From Frankia sp. R82 (GTDB taxonomy: Bacteria; Actinomycetota; Actinomycetes; Frankiales; Frankiaceae), in assembly GCF_023716925.1 (NCBI RefSeq), contig NZ_JAMQQG010000289.1, positions 1 to 37,236 of the forward strand: a stretch of 37,236 nucleotides of DNA. The letters are read 5' to 3'. The stretch's first letter is position 1. Each line of letters begins with the position of its first letter. Below, one piece after another: positions 16,260 through 25,250 of this stretch. A model generated the notes under the pieces. It searched no databases. It was not told where the DNA came from and was given only the letters and a program-made list of their open reading frames with translations. A program made the translations under genes and the position numbers.

Positions 16260-16889
16260 TCAGCCCAGGCAGGGGGGCGGCAACGAACCCTTCCACACGT
16301 TGATCAGGGCCCGGGGAATCCTGTCGCAGGCGTCGGCGCCGTGGCGCACGATCGTCCAGGGCCCCTTCCCCACCCGCTGCCACACGTACGGGTTGTCCGG
16401 CGCGGTGGTGATGCCGGTGGCGAACTCGATCCGGCCGATCGCCCAGTACTGGTCGTGTGCGGTGTCAGCCCCCTCGACCGCACCGAAGTACATGCCCTCG
16501 CGCACGGTCACCTGCGCCGCGGTGAGGGTGCTGGCCCTGTCGGCGGCTTTGGCCGCCGCGGCCACGGTGTACTGCAGGGCCAGGCGGAGCGCCACCGGAT
16601 TCGGTTCGGAGGTGAGCACCATCTGGTGCGCCGTACCGGGACTGCGGCTGTTGGCCCAGGACGGCGTCGCCTGGATCGGGGTGAGCTCGGGCGCGGGTGT
16701 CGCGGCGGTCGCGGTGGCACCGGAGGACGGACCACGATCCGCAGTGACGAACCCGATTCCCACCCCGAGCACGATCGCGACGACGAACGCCACGATTACC
16801 ACGACCGGCCGCAGCTCACGCGTGGCAAGCAGCCCCGCGGGCCGCGCACCGCGTTCGCCGGCGATATTCACCTGCGCGGGCACCTCCAC
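16260..16889 (-). CDS. Membrane-anchored protein of unknown function
   Basis: I do not recognise the family. The predicted product has about 209 residues: a short N-terminal cytoplasmic part, one membrane helix (LRPVVVIVAFVVAIVLGVGIGFV), an Ala/Thr/Pro linker and an outer domain with a long Ala-rich helix, then DQYWAIGRIEF, PYVWQRVGKGPWTIVRHGADACDRIP and a C-terminal PPPC. Two cysteines near the end could pair. GTG 16889 is ten bases after GGAGG and is chosen; GTG at 16898 or 16883 would also do, and the open frame goes on to 17030. It is 81 bases upstream of the mutase on the same strand, so the two may be cotranscribed. The Trp-rich outer domain hints at ligand or protein binding, which is a guess. 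Confidence 0.6.
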   Translation of the reverse strand: MEVPAQVNIAGERGARPAGLLATRELRPVVVIVAFVVAIVLGVGIGFVTADRGPSSGATATAATPAPELTPIQATPSWANSRSPGTAHQMVLTSEPNPVALRLALQYTVAAAAKAADRASTLTAAQVTVREGMYFGAVEGADTAHDQYWAIGRIEFATGITTAPDNPYVWQRVGKGPWTIVRHGADACDRIPRALINVWKGSLPPPCLG

Positions 16890-17362
16890 GTCCTGCACGC
16901 CTCCGTCCAACCTCCACCGTGCCGTGATCGGCGATCCGCCACCCGTAGGCCGAACCCGATCAGCACGTACCCGGCAAGCATGCCCCATCGAACAGGCGCG
17001 CGGCAGGCAGGCACACCCTGGATGACACACCGCTCTCCCTTGGGTTCGATCCGCTTACCATCCGCCCGGATCTCGCCTGTACCATCATCCTCCGCGCCCG
17101 GCACCGCACCACCTGATTGCGCAACCGACCCGTGCGGCTCCGCCCACCTGGATCATCATGTCGTCCAGGCCCGACCGACGGAACCGCCGAAGGTGGTCGA
17201 TCGCAGGGTCGCTCGGACGGTCGAAGAATGGCGGATCCGCCCGAATCGGACGGGAACCCGCCGACTCCACCGAACGTCTGGGACGATGGATGCCGGGCCG
17301 GACGAGCCGCCTGGGCGTCAGGCCGGTGACCCGGTCGGGGTGTCGGGAGGTGTCGTGCGGCC
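16890..17362. other. Divergent intergenic region of 473 bases
   Basis: Separates the unknown membrane protein (minus) from the small membrane protein (plus), so it should hold promoters for both. Apart from ribosome sites near both ends (16900–16904 and 17346–17351) and the 12-base palindrome listed separately, no gene, RNA or clear promoter was recognised. Small open frames here look like chance. Confidence 0.6.
17230..17241. promoter_or_regulatory. 12-bp perfect palindrome GGCGGATCCGCC
   Basis: Lies about 120 bases before the start of the plus-strand membrane protein in the divergent region. It could be an operator, but a palindrome of this size can occur by chance in such GC-rich DNA. Confidence 0.25.
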
Positions 17363-17740
17363 GTGACCACGGCGGAGTACCTCATCGGGCCGACGGTGGT
17401 AGTGGTGGTGCTGGGGTTGCTGCTCATCGCGGCGCGGTGGGCGAGCACCCCGCTTCGGGCCCTGCCGCGTGGCGTCCCGCTCGGTCATGACTTCGGGCTG
17501 CTCGTGCCCGTCGCCGTCGTCGACACCTCGGCCGAGGTGAGCCTTGCCCAGGCCGTCCTGTGCACCCAGGGCATCCGTTCCACCTGGGCGATGGCGATGA
17601 CCCCACTGCACATCGACGCGGCCGGCAACATCCTGTCCCGCCCGCGCCACCGCCGCCACGTCCTGGTCTTCGGCTCGGACGCGGCTCGCGCCGCCCGCAC
17701 CCTGCGACCGCCCCGCGGCGGGCAGCTCCCGCACGTCTGA
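17363..17740 (+). CDS. Small membrane protein with DUF2007-like soluble part
   Basis: A 125-residue protein starting at GTG 17363, with GGAGGT eleven bases upstream. One N-terminal membrane helix (about 7–25, IGPTVVVVVLGLLLIAARW) is followed by a soluble part: LLVPVAVVDTSAEVSLAQAVLCTQGIRST, then a short Arg/His-rich stretch and HVLVFGSDAARAARTL. This pattern (strand, helix of an Ala/Leu pair, then a strand and a helix starting DAxRA) resembles DUF2007, a small alpha/beta fold seen in putative signal-transducing proteins; the match is by eye and modest. It converges with murA. The stop codon lies in a 20-base tandem duplication. Function unknown. Confidence 0.65.
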   Translation: MTTAEYLIGPTVVVVVLGLLLIAARWASTPLRALPRGVPLGHDFGLLVPVAVVDTSAEVSLAQAVLCTQGIRSTWAMAMTPLHIDAAGNILSRPRHRRHVLVFGSDAARAARTLRPPRGGQLPHV

Positions 17741-17770
17741 GCTACCTACCGCGCGTCTGAGCTGCCTCCC
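17731..17770. repeat. 20-bp tandem duplication over a stop codon
   Basis: Two 20-base units (17731–17750 and 17751–17770; three mismatches), with the start of a third at 17771. The TGA stop of the small membrane protein lies in the first copy and is repeated in the second. It occupies nearly all of the short space to the murA stop. Confidence 0.85.
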
Positions 17771-17788
17771 GCACGCCCCATGGCGCCC

Positions 17789-19099
17789 TCAGACGACGGC
17801 GAGGCTCTGGACGCGGGTGATGTCGGCGCCGAGCCCGCGCAGGTCCTCGACGAAATGGGCGTAGCCGCGGTCGATGTGATGCACCTCGGTCACCTCGGTG
17901 ATCCCATCGGCGACCAGACCCGCGAGCACCAGGGCCGCCCCGGCCCGGACGTCGGAGGACATGACCCGGGTACCGGTCAGCCGCGTCCCGGGGCGCACGA
18001 CCACATGATGACCGTCGGTGCGCAGGTCGGCGCCCAGCTTGTGCAGCTCGCGGCAGAACACGAACCGGCTGTCGAACACGTTCTCGGTGATCAGCGAGGT
18101 CCCGGAACTGATCGCCTCCAGTGCGATCACCTGCGGCAGCAGATCCGTCGGGAACCCCGGATACGGCAGCGTCACGACGTCGATCGAGCGCGGCTGCTCC
18201 CGTCCCACCACCCGGAACCCGTCCGCCCGCACGTCGACCTGCGCACCGGCCTCGACCAGCTTCTCCAGCACGATCGCGAGATGGCCGGCCCGGCCGCCCC
18301 GGACCAGCACATCCCCGCCGGTCATCAACGCGCCGACTGCGTACGTCCCGGCGACGATCCGGTCGGGCACCGTCTCGTGCTCGACCGCGGCCAGCTCGTC
18401 CACACCGTCGACCACCAGGGTGGACGAGCCCGCCCCGTCGATGCGCGCCCCCATCGCCGTCAGCATCGCGCACAGGTCGGCGATCTCCGGTTCCCGGGCG
18501 GCGTTGTCGATGACGGTCGTGCCCTTGGCCAGCACCGCCGCCATCAGCAGGTTCTCGGTGGCCCCGACGCTGGGGAAGTCCAGCCAGATCGTGGCACCCT
18601 GCAACCGCCCGTCGCTGCGCGCGACCAACACCCCGTCCTCCATGTCGACGACCGCGCCCAGCCGGGTCAGCCCGTTGACATGGATGTCCAGCGCCCGCGA
18701 CCCGATCGCGTCGCCGCCGGGCAACGCCACCCGCGCCTCACCGCGGCGCGCGACCAGCGGCCCGAGCACCGCGACCGACGCCCGGATCCGCCGCACGAGA
18801 TCCCCGTCGGCCGCGCCCTGGGCCTCGTCCGGCATGTCGATCCACAGCCGGCCACCGGCCGTACCCGCTCCTCCCTGGCCTGGCACCCGCTCCTGCGGCG
18901 CGCGCGTGACCGTGGCACCGAGGCCGGTGAGCACGTCCGCCATCACCGTCACGTCGAGGATGTCGGGGACCGCGGTCAGGGTGGTGCGACCGGTGGCCAG
19001 CAGGCTCGCGGCCATCAGCTTCAACACAGAGTTCTTCGCACCCGGAACGGCGACCTCACCGATCAGCCGGGTGCCGCCAGTCACCACGAAGCGTTCCAC
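17789..19099 (-). CDS. murA: UDP-GlcNAc 1-carboxyvinyltransferase MurA (Asp-type active site)
   Basis: A 436-residue EPSP-synthase-like enzyme that adds enolpyruvate to UDP-N-acetylglucosamine, the first committed step of peptidoglycan synthesis, in the cytoplasm. The N-terminus has [17 protein letters not shown] with Lys22, and the family's inside-out barrel repeats follow. The mobile loop reads [13 protein letters not shown]: Asp130 replaces the Cys that fosfomycin attacks in most bacteria, as in mycobacterial MurA, so intrinsic fosfomycin resistance is expected. A Gly-rich insertion ([10 protein letters not shown], about 74–83) is unusual. The start is GTG 19099. It lies 79 bases downstream of the Nudix gene and converges with the small membrane protein. 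One murA this close to the ATPase operon matches mycobacterial order. Confidence 0.96.
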   Translation of the reverse strand: MERFVVTGGTRLIGEVAVPGAKNSVLKLMAASLLATGRTTLTAVPDILDVTVMADVLTGLGATVTRAPQERVPGQGGAGTAGGRLWIDMPDEAQGAADGDLVRRIRASVAVLGPLVARRGEARVALPGGDAIGSRALDIHVNGLTRLGAVVDMEDGVLVARSDGRLQGATIWLDFPSVGATENLLMAAVLAKGTTVIDNAAREPEIADLCAMLTAMGARIDGAGSSTLVVDGVDELAAVEHETVPDRIVAGTYAVGALMTGGDVLVRGGRAGHLAIVLEKLVEAGAQVDVRADGFRVVGREQPRSIDVVTLPYPGFPTDLLPQVIALEAISSGTSLITENVFDSRFVFCRELHKLGADLRTDGHHVVVRPGTRLTGTRVMSSDVRAGAALVLAGLVADGITEVTEVHHIDRGYAHFVEDLRGLGADITRVQSLAVV

Positions 19100-19121
19100 G
19101 GATCTCGATGCTAGGTCCTGA

Positions 19122-19139
19122 CCGGAAGATCTTCACCGG
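19122..19139 (-). promoter_or_regulatory. Palindrome in the murA leader
   Basis: GAAGATCTTC (19125–19134) is a perfect palindrome with CCGG at 19122–19125 (sharing its first G) and again at 19136–19139, 23–40 bases upstream of the murA start. Next to it, 19150–19185 is the most AT-rich stretch nearby and may be the promoter. Candidate only. Confidence 0.3.
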
Positions 19140-19178
19140 CCCCCACCACTTTGACTATCATCACACCTAGTAATCTAC

Positions 19179-19589
19179 TTATTCCGTTGCGCCCATGTTG
19201 AGCACGGACACCCCGTCATGCATCCGCACGAAGGCCTCACCCTGACCCGCCAGGGCGTCCCTCACCCGCACCGCGAACGCCGGAACGAACCGCGCCGCCA
19301 CCTCGTCCGACGAGAGCCAGGCGACCTCGGCCGACTCCTCGGTGCTGGCTGCGATCGTGTCGCCCACGAGCTCGCAGCGGAAGACCATGGCCACCACCGC
19401 TCGCGGCAGGTTCAGATACACGCCGGTGAGCCGAACGGGCTGGACGAGCGCGCCGGTCTCCTCGACAATTTCCCGCCGCACCCCGTCGTGGATCGACTCG
19501 TCCCGTTCGAGCACCCCACCCGGGATCTGCCACTCCCCGGTATCCCGCCGCCTGATCCCAAGAATTTTCCCGTCCGCGCGGACCACCAC
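19179..19589 (-). CDS. Nudix hydrolase with a shortened N-terminus
   Basis: A 136-residue Nudix protein that would cleave a nucleoside diphosphate linked to another group; the substrate cannot be told. The Nudix box is perfect: Gly25, five residues, Glu31, seven residues, then Arg39-Glu40-Ile-Val-Glu43-Glu44-Thr-Gly46. The body matches an actinobacterial family with VYLNLPRAVVAMVFRCEL and WLSSDEVAARFVPAFAVRV. Relatives usually have 10–15 residues before the first strand (pattern SVAGVVVR). Here GTG 19589 falls within that strand; the codons just upstream would still read PASVAG, but an in-frame TAG closes the frame a few codons further up and no start lies between. It stands head-to-head with a truncated phosphatase gene, so the N-terminus may have been lost in the same event. 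Confidence 0.82.
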   Translation of the reverse strand: MVVRADGKILGIRRRDTGEWQIPGGVLERDESIHDGVRREIVEETGALVQPVRLTGVYLNLPRAVVAMVFRCELVGDTIAASTEESAEVAWLSSDEVAARFVPAFAVRVRDALAGQGEAFVRMHDGVSVLNMGATE

Positions 19590-19614
19590 TCCCGCTACGC
19601 TCGCAGGTCCCGGG

Positions 19615-20007
19615 GTCGTCTATGCGCAGGCACAGGCCACCAACCGGGAGCGCCGGAGCCGGCGCAACACCCCGGCCGGACTGTGGGTACTCGCGGACGT
19701 CCCAGAAGCGGCCGAGCATGCGTTCGTCACCACGGTTCCGGTCACAGCAGGGATGGAGGTAGTGGTGATGTCCGATGGTTATGCCCGAGCACTGCATCCC
19801 TTCGGCCTGGTGACCGATGCCGACGCGCTGCTCGACGAGATCATCGCCGGGCGGGCCGAGACACTGCTTGACCGGCTGCGTGCCGCGGAGCGGGCCGATC
19901 CGGCTCGGGTGCGCTTTCCCCGGTTCAGCGTCAGCGACGACGCCACGATGCTCCATGCACGGCTGCGGACCGAGGCGGCCCGGGCGCCGGATGGGGTGGA
20001 TTCCTAG
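19615..20007 (+). pseudogene. C-terminal remnant of a PP2C-like phosphatase
   Basis: From about 19615 the frame reads AQATNRERRSRRNTPAGLW, DVPEAAEHAF, VVVMSDGYARALHPFGLVTDADALLDEI, LRAAERADP and ends SVSDDATMLHARL. This is the C-terminal half of an actinobacterial PP2C-like protein family (recalled pattern: RNTPGGFW, AAEHAL, LSDGxxRLVDRFGL, AERADP, DDAT). The N-terminal half with the first metal-binding Asp motifs is missing: upstream sequence is the Nudix gene on the other strand. No good start lies at the 5' end; ATG 19753 or 19768 (GGAGG eight bases before) could give an 85- or 80-residue fragment. Most likely a dead remnant; a small expressed protein cannot be excluded. It ends 10 bases before the adenosyltransferase start. 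Confidence 0.65.
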
Positions 20008-20017
20008 ACTGGGGGGC

Positions 20018-20590
20018 ATGGCGGTACACCTCACCCGGATCTACACCCGCACCGGTGACGACGGAACGACCGCGCTCGGGGACATGTCCCGGGTGGCGAA
20101 GACGGATCCGCGGCTGGCCGCCTACGCCGACGTCGACGAGACGAACGCGGCGATCGGCGTGGCGCTCGCGCTCGGCGGACTGGCCGACGAGGTGCGTGCC
20201 GTTCTGGGCCAGGTGCAGAACGACCTGTTCGACGTCGGCGCCGACCTGTGCACCCCGGTCGTGGCGGACCCGCAGTATCCGCCGTTGCGGATCACCGAGA
20301 GCTACGTCGAGCGGCTGGAGGAGGCGTGCGACCGGTTCAACGCCGACCTGCCGAAGCTTGCCTCGTTCATCCTGCCGGGCGGGACGGCGGGGGCGGCCCT
20401 GCTGCACACGGCCCGCACGGTCGCCCGGCGGGCCGAACGGTCGGTCTGGGTGCTGCTCGACGCCGACCCGGAGCACACCGGCCCCCTGCCGGCCCGCTAC
20501 CTCAACCGGCTCTCGGACCTGTTGTTCATCCTCGCCCGGGTGGCGAACCCCGGCGGCGACGTCCTGTGGCAGCCCGCCGCCCACGCCTGA
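20018..20590 (+). CDS. Cob(I)alamin adenosyltransferase, PduO type
   Basis: A 190-residue PduO-type adenosyltransferase, which transfers the adenosyl group of ATP to cob(I)alamin to make coenzyme B12 and can hand it to mutases. Visible are the ATP-binding start TRTGDDGTTALGDMSRVAK, AAYADVDETNAAIG, FILPGG, the ARTVARRAERSVW helix and LNRLSDLLFILAR near the end, all typical. ATG 20018 fits the family and follows a GGGGGG run. It would serve the ethylmalonyl-CoA mutase in this window. It is the last plus-strand gene before a hairpin that separates it from the convergent ATPase operon. Confidence 0.95.
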   Translation: MAVHLTRIYTRTGDDGTTALGDMSRVAKTDPRLAAYADVDETNAAIGVALALGGLADEVRAVLGQVQNDLFDVGADLCTPVVADPQYPPLRITESYVERLEEACDRFNADLPKLASFILPGGTAGAALLHTARTVARRAERSVWVLLDADPEHTGPLPARYLNRLSDLLFILARVANPGGDVLWQPAAHA

Positions 20591-20618
20591 CCGCCGACCG
20601 CCGACCGCCGACCGCCGA
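20591..20618. repeat. 7-bp tandem repeat after the adenosyltransferase stop
   Basis: Four exact copies of CCGCCGA immediately after the TGA stop. The period of seven is not in frame with anything; it lies in non-coding DNA. Confidence 0.9.
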
Positions 20619-20684
20619 GACCCTTACCGGAGAGTCGACAGGTCAGTCGACCCCGCTGTTGACGGGCGATCAGCGGAACGTGCA

Positions 20685-20720
20685 ACGGGCGCGTCCCCGT
20701 ACCTCGAGGAACGCGCCCGT
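20685..20720. terminator. Bidirectional terminator between adenosyltransferase and atpC
   Basis: A perfect ten-base inverted repeat, ACGGGCGCGT (20685–20694) and ACGCGCCCGT (20711–20720), with a 16-base loop. It lies between convergent genes and can serve both. No T-tract follows, as is usual for this group. Confidence 0.7.
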
Positions 20721-20774
20721 GAGAAACCCGGCCGACTGACGGCAGCCCGCTGGGCCGGCCCGTCGGCCAGGTGA

Positions 20775-21034
20775 TCAGCCGGTCAGCGTGGCGGTTTCGG
20801 CCAGGATGCTGACGCCCTGGCGGGTGACGGAGATGAAGCCACCGTCCACCGCGGCGGAGATCTCCCGGCCACCGGTCTTCACCCGGACCGTGCCCCCCGG
20901 GGCGAGCACCCCGAGCAGCGGCACGTGGCCGGGCAGGACACCAAGGTCACCGTCGGTGGTGCGGGCGACGACCATGTCGGCCTCGCCGGACCACACCTCC
21001 TGCTCCGGGGAGACGATCGCGACCCGGATGGGCA

Positions 21035-21035
<1 letters not shown>
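20775..21035 (-). CDS. atpC: ATP synthase F1 epsilon subunit, short form
   Basis: An 86-residue epsilon subunit consisting only of the N-terminal beta-sandwich (MPIRVAIVSPEQEVWSGEADMV, GDLGVLPGHVPLLGVL, GGFISVTRQGVSILAETA). The C-terminal two-helix domain, which in other bacteria gives a protein of about 120–140 residues and can inhibit ATP hydrolysis, is missing; the frame stops with TGA right after the sandwich, and I see no helix-coding sequence in the following bases. ATG 21035 overlaps the atpD stop as TGATG. It is the last gene of the operon, before the bidirectional hairpin. Confidence 0.93.
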
Positions 21036-22576
<1,541 letters not shown>

Positions 22577-22597
22577 CTACACCGGCGCCGTACCGTC

Positions 22598-22611
22598 TTA
22601 CAACGTTGCAA
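22598..22611. promoter_or_regulatory. Near-perfect palindrome in the atpG–atpD gap
   Basis: TTACAACGTTGCAA, with the perfect core CAACGTTG, in the AT-richest part of the 173-base gap inside the ATPase operon. It may mark an internal promoter or operator for atpD–atpC, or an RNA processing site. No clear -35/-10 pair was seen. Confidence 0.3.
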
Positions 22612-22647
22612 TCGTTCCGTTAGTGCCGGCCGCCGGCCCGGAAGTGA

Positions 22648-23553
22648 TCATCCGGCCGACGCCAGGGCGTTCGCCCCACCGACGATCTCGGAGATCTCCT
22701 GGGTGATGGCGTCCTGCCGGGCGCGGTTGGCCAGGCGGCTGTAGATCCGGGCGAGGTCCTCGGCGTTGTCCGTGGCCGACTTCATCGCCCGTTGCCGCGC
22801 GGCGGACTCCGACGCCGCCGACTCCAGCAGTGCCGCGTAGAGCCGGCTTTCGACATACCGGGGCAGCAGCGCGTCGAGCACCGCCTCCGCGGACGGCTCG
22901 AACTCGTACTGGGGCAGCGGCGTGCCGGCCGAGGTGGTGGACGCCCCGTCCGTCTCGCTGAGCACCATCGGCAGCAGCCGGTTCGCGACGGCCGTCTGGG
23001 TCAGCGCCGAGACGTACTCGGTGTGGACGAGGTGGATCTCGTCCACCCCGCCGTCCTCGCCACCGGCGACGAACGACGAGATCAGCGCGTCCGCGACCGA
23101 CTTGGCATCGGCGTAGGACGGCTGCTCGGAGAAGCCGGTGTACTCGCCGTCGATCGTCCGGCCGCGGAAGCGGTAGAAACCCACACCCTTGCGTCCGACG
23201 ACGTGCAGTTCGATGTCCTTGCCCGCCGCACGCAGCGTCTCGGTGAGCTCGCCCGCCCGCTTGAGCGCGTTCGAGCTGTACCCGCCGGCCAGGCCGCGGT
23301 CGCTGGTGACGACCACGACCGCCACCCGGGGGGCGTTCTCCCGGCCGGTGGTCAGCGGGTGGCTGGTCGTCGACTGCGACGCCACCGCCTCGATCACCCG
23401 AGTGATCTCCTCGGCGTACGGGCGGGCCGCCGCGACCCGGGCCCGCGCCTTGGCGATCCGGGAGGCGGCGATCAGCTCCATCGCCTTGGTGATCTTCTTC
23501 GTCGACTGCACCGAGCGGATGCGCCGCCGGTACTCACGAAGCTGCCCCGCCAC
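22648..23553 (-). CDS. atpG: ATP synthase F1 gamma subunit
   Basis: A 301-residue rotor shaft subunit. The N-terminal helix MAGQLREYRRRIRSVQSTKKITKAMELIAASRIAKA and the C-terminal helix RQRAMKSATDNAEDLARIYSRLANRARQDAITQEISEIVGGANAL form the coiled coil inside the alpha/beta ring; the middle SDRGLAGGYSSNALKR is typical. GTG 23553 starts three bases after the atpA stop. The product is a little longer than the E. coli subunit, as in other actinobacteria. Confidence 0.97.
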   Translation of the reverse strand: MAGQLREYRRRIRSVQSTKKITKAMELIAASRIAKARARVAAARPYAEEITRVIEAVASQSTTSHPLTTGRENAPRVAVVVVTSDRGLAGGYSSNALKRAGELTETLRAAGKDIELHVVGRKGVGFYRFRGRTIDGEYTGFSEQPSYADAKSVADALISSFVAGGEDGGVDEIHLVHTEYVSALTQTAVANRLLPMVLSETDGASTTSAGTPLPQYEFEPSAEAVLDALLPRYVESRLYAALLESAASESAARQRAMKSATDNAEDLARIYSRLANRARQDAITQEISEIVGGANALASAG

Positions 23554-23556
23554 GGA

Positions 23557-25134
23557 TCAGCCCTCGTTCCGGGCCAGCGGCTGCCCGTCGGCCAGCGTGA
23601 ACTGGTTCTTGAACGTGGCGATGGCCGTCTCGAGCGAGGCGATCGTGTCGTCGCCGAGCTTGCCGGTGGCGATGATCGAGTCGTAGATCGGGCCGTGCGA
23701 GCGGCCGACGTAGTCGAGGAACTCCCGCTCGAACCGGCGGATCTCGCTCACCGGCACGTCGTCGAGCTTGCCGGTGGTACCGGCCCAGATCGACACGACC
23801 TGCCGCTCGGTGGCATACGGCTGGTTCTGCGGCTGCTTGAGCAGCTCGACCAGCCGCGCACCGCGGGCCAGCTGGTCCCGGGAGGCCTTGTCCAGGTCGG
23901 AACCGAAGGCGGAGAACGCCTCCAGCTCGCGGTACTGGGCGAGGTCCAGGCGCAGGCGGCCGGCGACGGACTTCATCGCCTTGGTCTGCGCGGACCCGCC
24001 GACCCGCGACACCGAGGTGCCGACGTTGATGGCCGGACGGACACCCTGGTTGAACAGGTCCGATTCGAGGAAGATCTGGCCGTCGGTGATCGAGATGACG
24101 TTCGTCGGGATGTAGGCCGAGATGTCACTGGCCTTCGTCTCGATGATCGGCAGCCCGGTCAGCGATCCGCCACCCAGCTCGTCGGACAGCTTCGCGCAGC
24201 GCTCCAGCAGACGGGAGTGCAGGTAGAACACGTCACCGGGGTAGGCCTCACGGCCCGGCGGGCGGCGCAGCAGCAACGAGATCGCCCGGTACGCCTCGGC
24301 CTGCTTGGACAGGTCGTCGAACACGATCAGCGCGTGCTGGCCGTTGTACATCCAGTGCTGGGCGATCGCCGAACCCGCGTAGGGGGCGATGTACTTGAAG
24401 CCGGCCGGCTCGTCCGCGGGGGCGGCGACGATGGTGGTGTAGGCCAGCGCGCCGGCCTCCTCCAGGGTGTTCACCACCTCGCGGATGGTCGTCTTCTTCT
24501 GGCCGACCGCGACGTAGACACACTTGACCTGGCGCTTGGGGTCGCCGGATTCCCAGTTGTCGCGCTGGTTGATGATCGCGTCGATGGCCACCGTGGTCTT
24601 GCCGGTCTGCCGGTCACCGATGATCAGCTGGCGCTGGCCGCGGCCGATGGCGGTCATGGCGTCGATCGCCTTGATGCCGGTCTGCAGCGGCTCCTTGACC
24701 GGCTGACGCTGGACGACCGTCGGCGCCTGCAGTTCGAGGGCACGGGTGCCCTCGGTCTGGATCTCGCCGAGGCCGTCGATCGGCCGCCCGAGCGGGTCGA
24801 CGACCCGGCCGAGGAAACCGTCGCCGACCGGGACCGCGAGGATCTCGCCGGTGCGGCGGACCTCCTGGCCCTCCTGGATGTGCTCGGCGTCGCCGAGGAT
24901 GACGCTACCGATCTCGCCGACCTCGAGGTTCAGCGCGAGACCGAGCACGCCGCCGGAGAACTCCAGCAGCTCGTTGGTCATCGTGTGCGGGAGACCTTCG
25001 ACCCGGGCGATTCCGTCGCCGGTGACGACGACCCGGCCGACCTCCTCCCGGCCGGCGGAGGTGGCCTGGAAGGAGTCGACGTACTCCCGTAGGGCGTCGC
25101 GGATCTCCTCCGGCCGGATGGAGAGCTCAGTCAT
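23557..25134 (-). CDS. atpA: ATP synthase F1 alpha subunit
   Basis: A 525-residue non-catalytic nucleotide-binding subunit. The P-loop GDRQTGKT is at 173–180; other hallmarks are the N-terminal [28 protein letters not shown], the [17 protein letters not shown] segment and the C-terminal helical region. ATG 25134 fits the family. The 116-base gap to atpH contains degenerate short repeats, unlike the three-base gaps elsewhere in the operon. Confidence 0.98.
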   Translation of the reverse strand: MTELSIRPEEIRDALREYVDSFQATSAGREEVGRVVVTGDGIARVEGLPHTMTNELLEFSGGVLGLALNLEVGEIGSVILGDAEHIQEGQEVRRTGEILAVPVGDGFLGRVVDPLGRPIDGLGEIQTEGTRALELQAPTVVQRQPVKEPLQTGIKAIDAMTAIGRGQRQLIIGDRQTGKTTVAIDAIINQRDNWESGDPKRQVKCVYVAVGQKKTTIREVVNTLEEAGALAYTTIVAAPADEPAGFKYIAPYAGSAIAQHWMYNGQHALIVFDDLSKQAEAYRAISLLLRRPPGREAYPGDVFYLHSRLLERCAKLSDELGGGSLTGLPIIETKASDISAYIPTNVISITDGQIFLESDLFNQGVRPAINVGTSVSRVGGSAQTKAMKSVAGRLRLDLAQYRELEAFSAFGSDLDKASRDQLARGARLVELLKQPQNQPYATERQVVSIWAGTTGKLDDVPVSEIRRFEREFLDYVGRSHGPIYDSIIATGKLGDDTIASLETAIATFKNQFTLADGQPLARNEG

Positions 25135-25157
25135 CGCTTACGTCCTTCGTCGTTCAT

Positions 25158-25230
25158 CGCTGGCAGAGTTCGCCGCTGGCAGAGTCTCGTCGCTGGCCGA
25201 TCCGTCGCCGGCCGAACCGTCGCTGACACA
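25158..25230. repeat. Degenerate 15–17-bp repeats between atpH and atpA
   Basis: CGCTGGCAGAGT occurs at 25158–25169 and 25174–25185, followed by diverged copies (CGCTGGCCGA, CGCCGGCCGA, CGCTGACACAG) with a period of about 15–17 bases. They fill most of the 116-base gap. Their effect, if any, is unknown. Confidence 0.7.
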
Positions 25231-25250
25231 GTCGTGGTCGCCACCGGCGA

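Noticed and set aside
22792-25092. 766-codon plus-strand frame opposite atpG and atpA
   Set aside because: Asp/Val/Gly/Arg-rich mirror of the real genes, caused by high GC at third positions.
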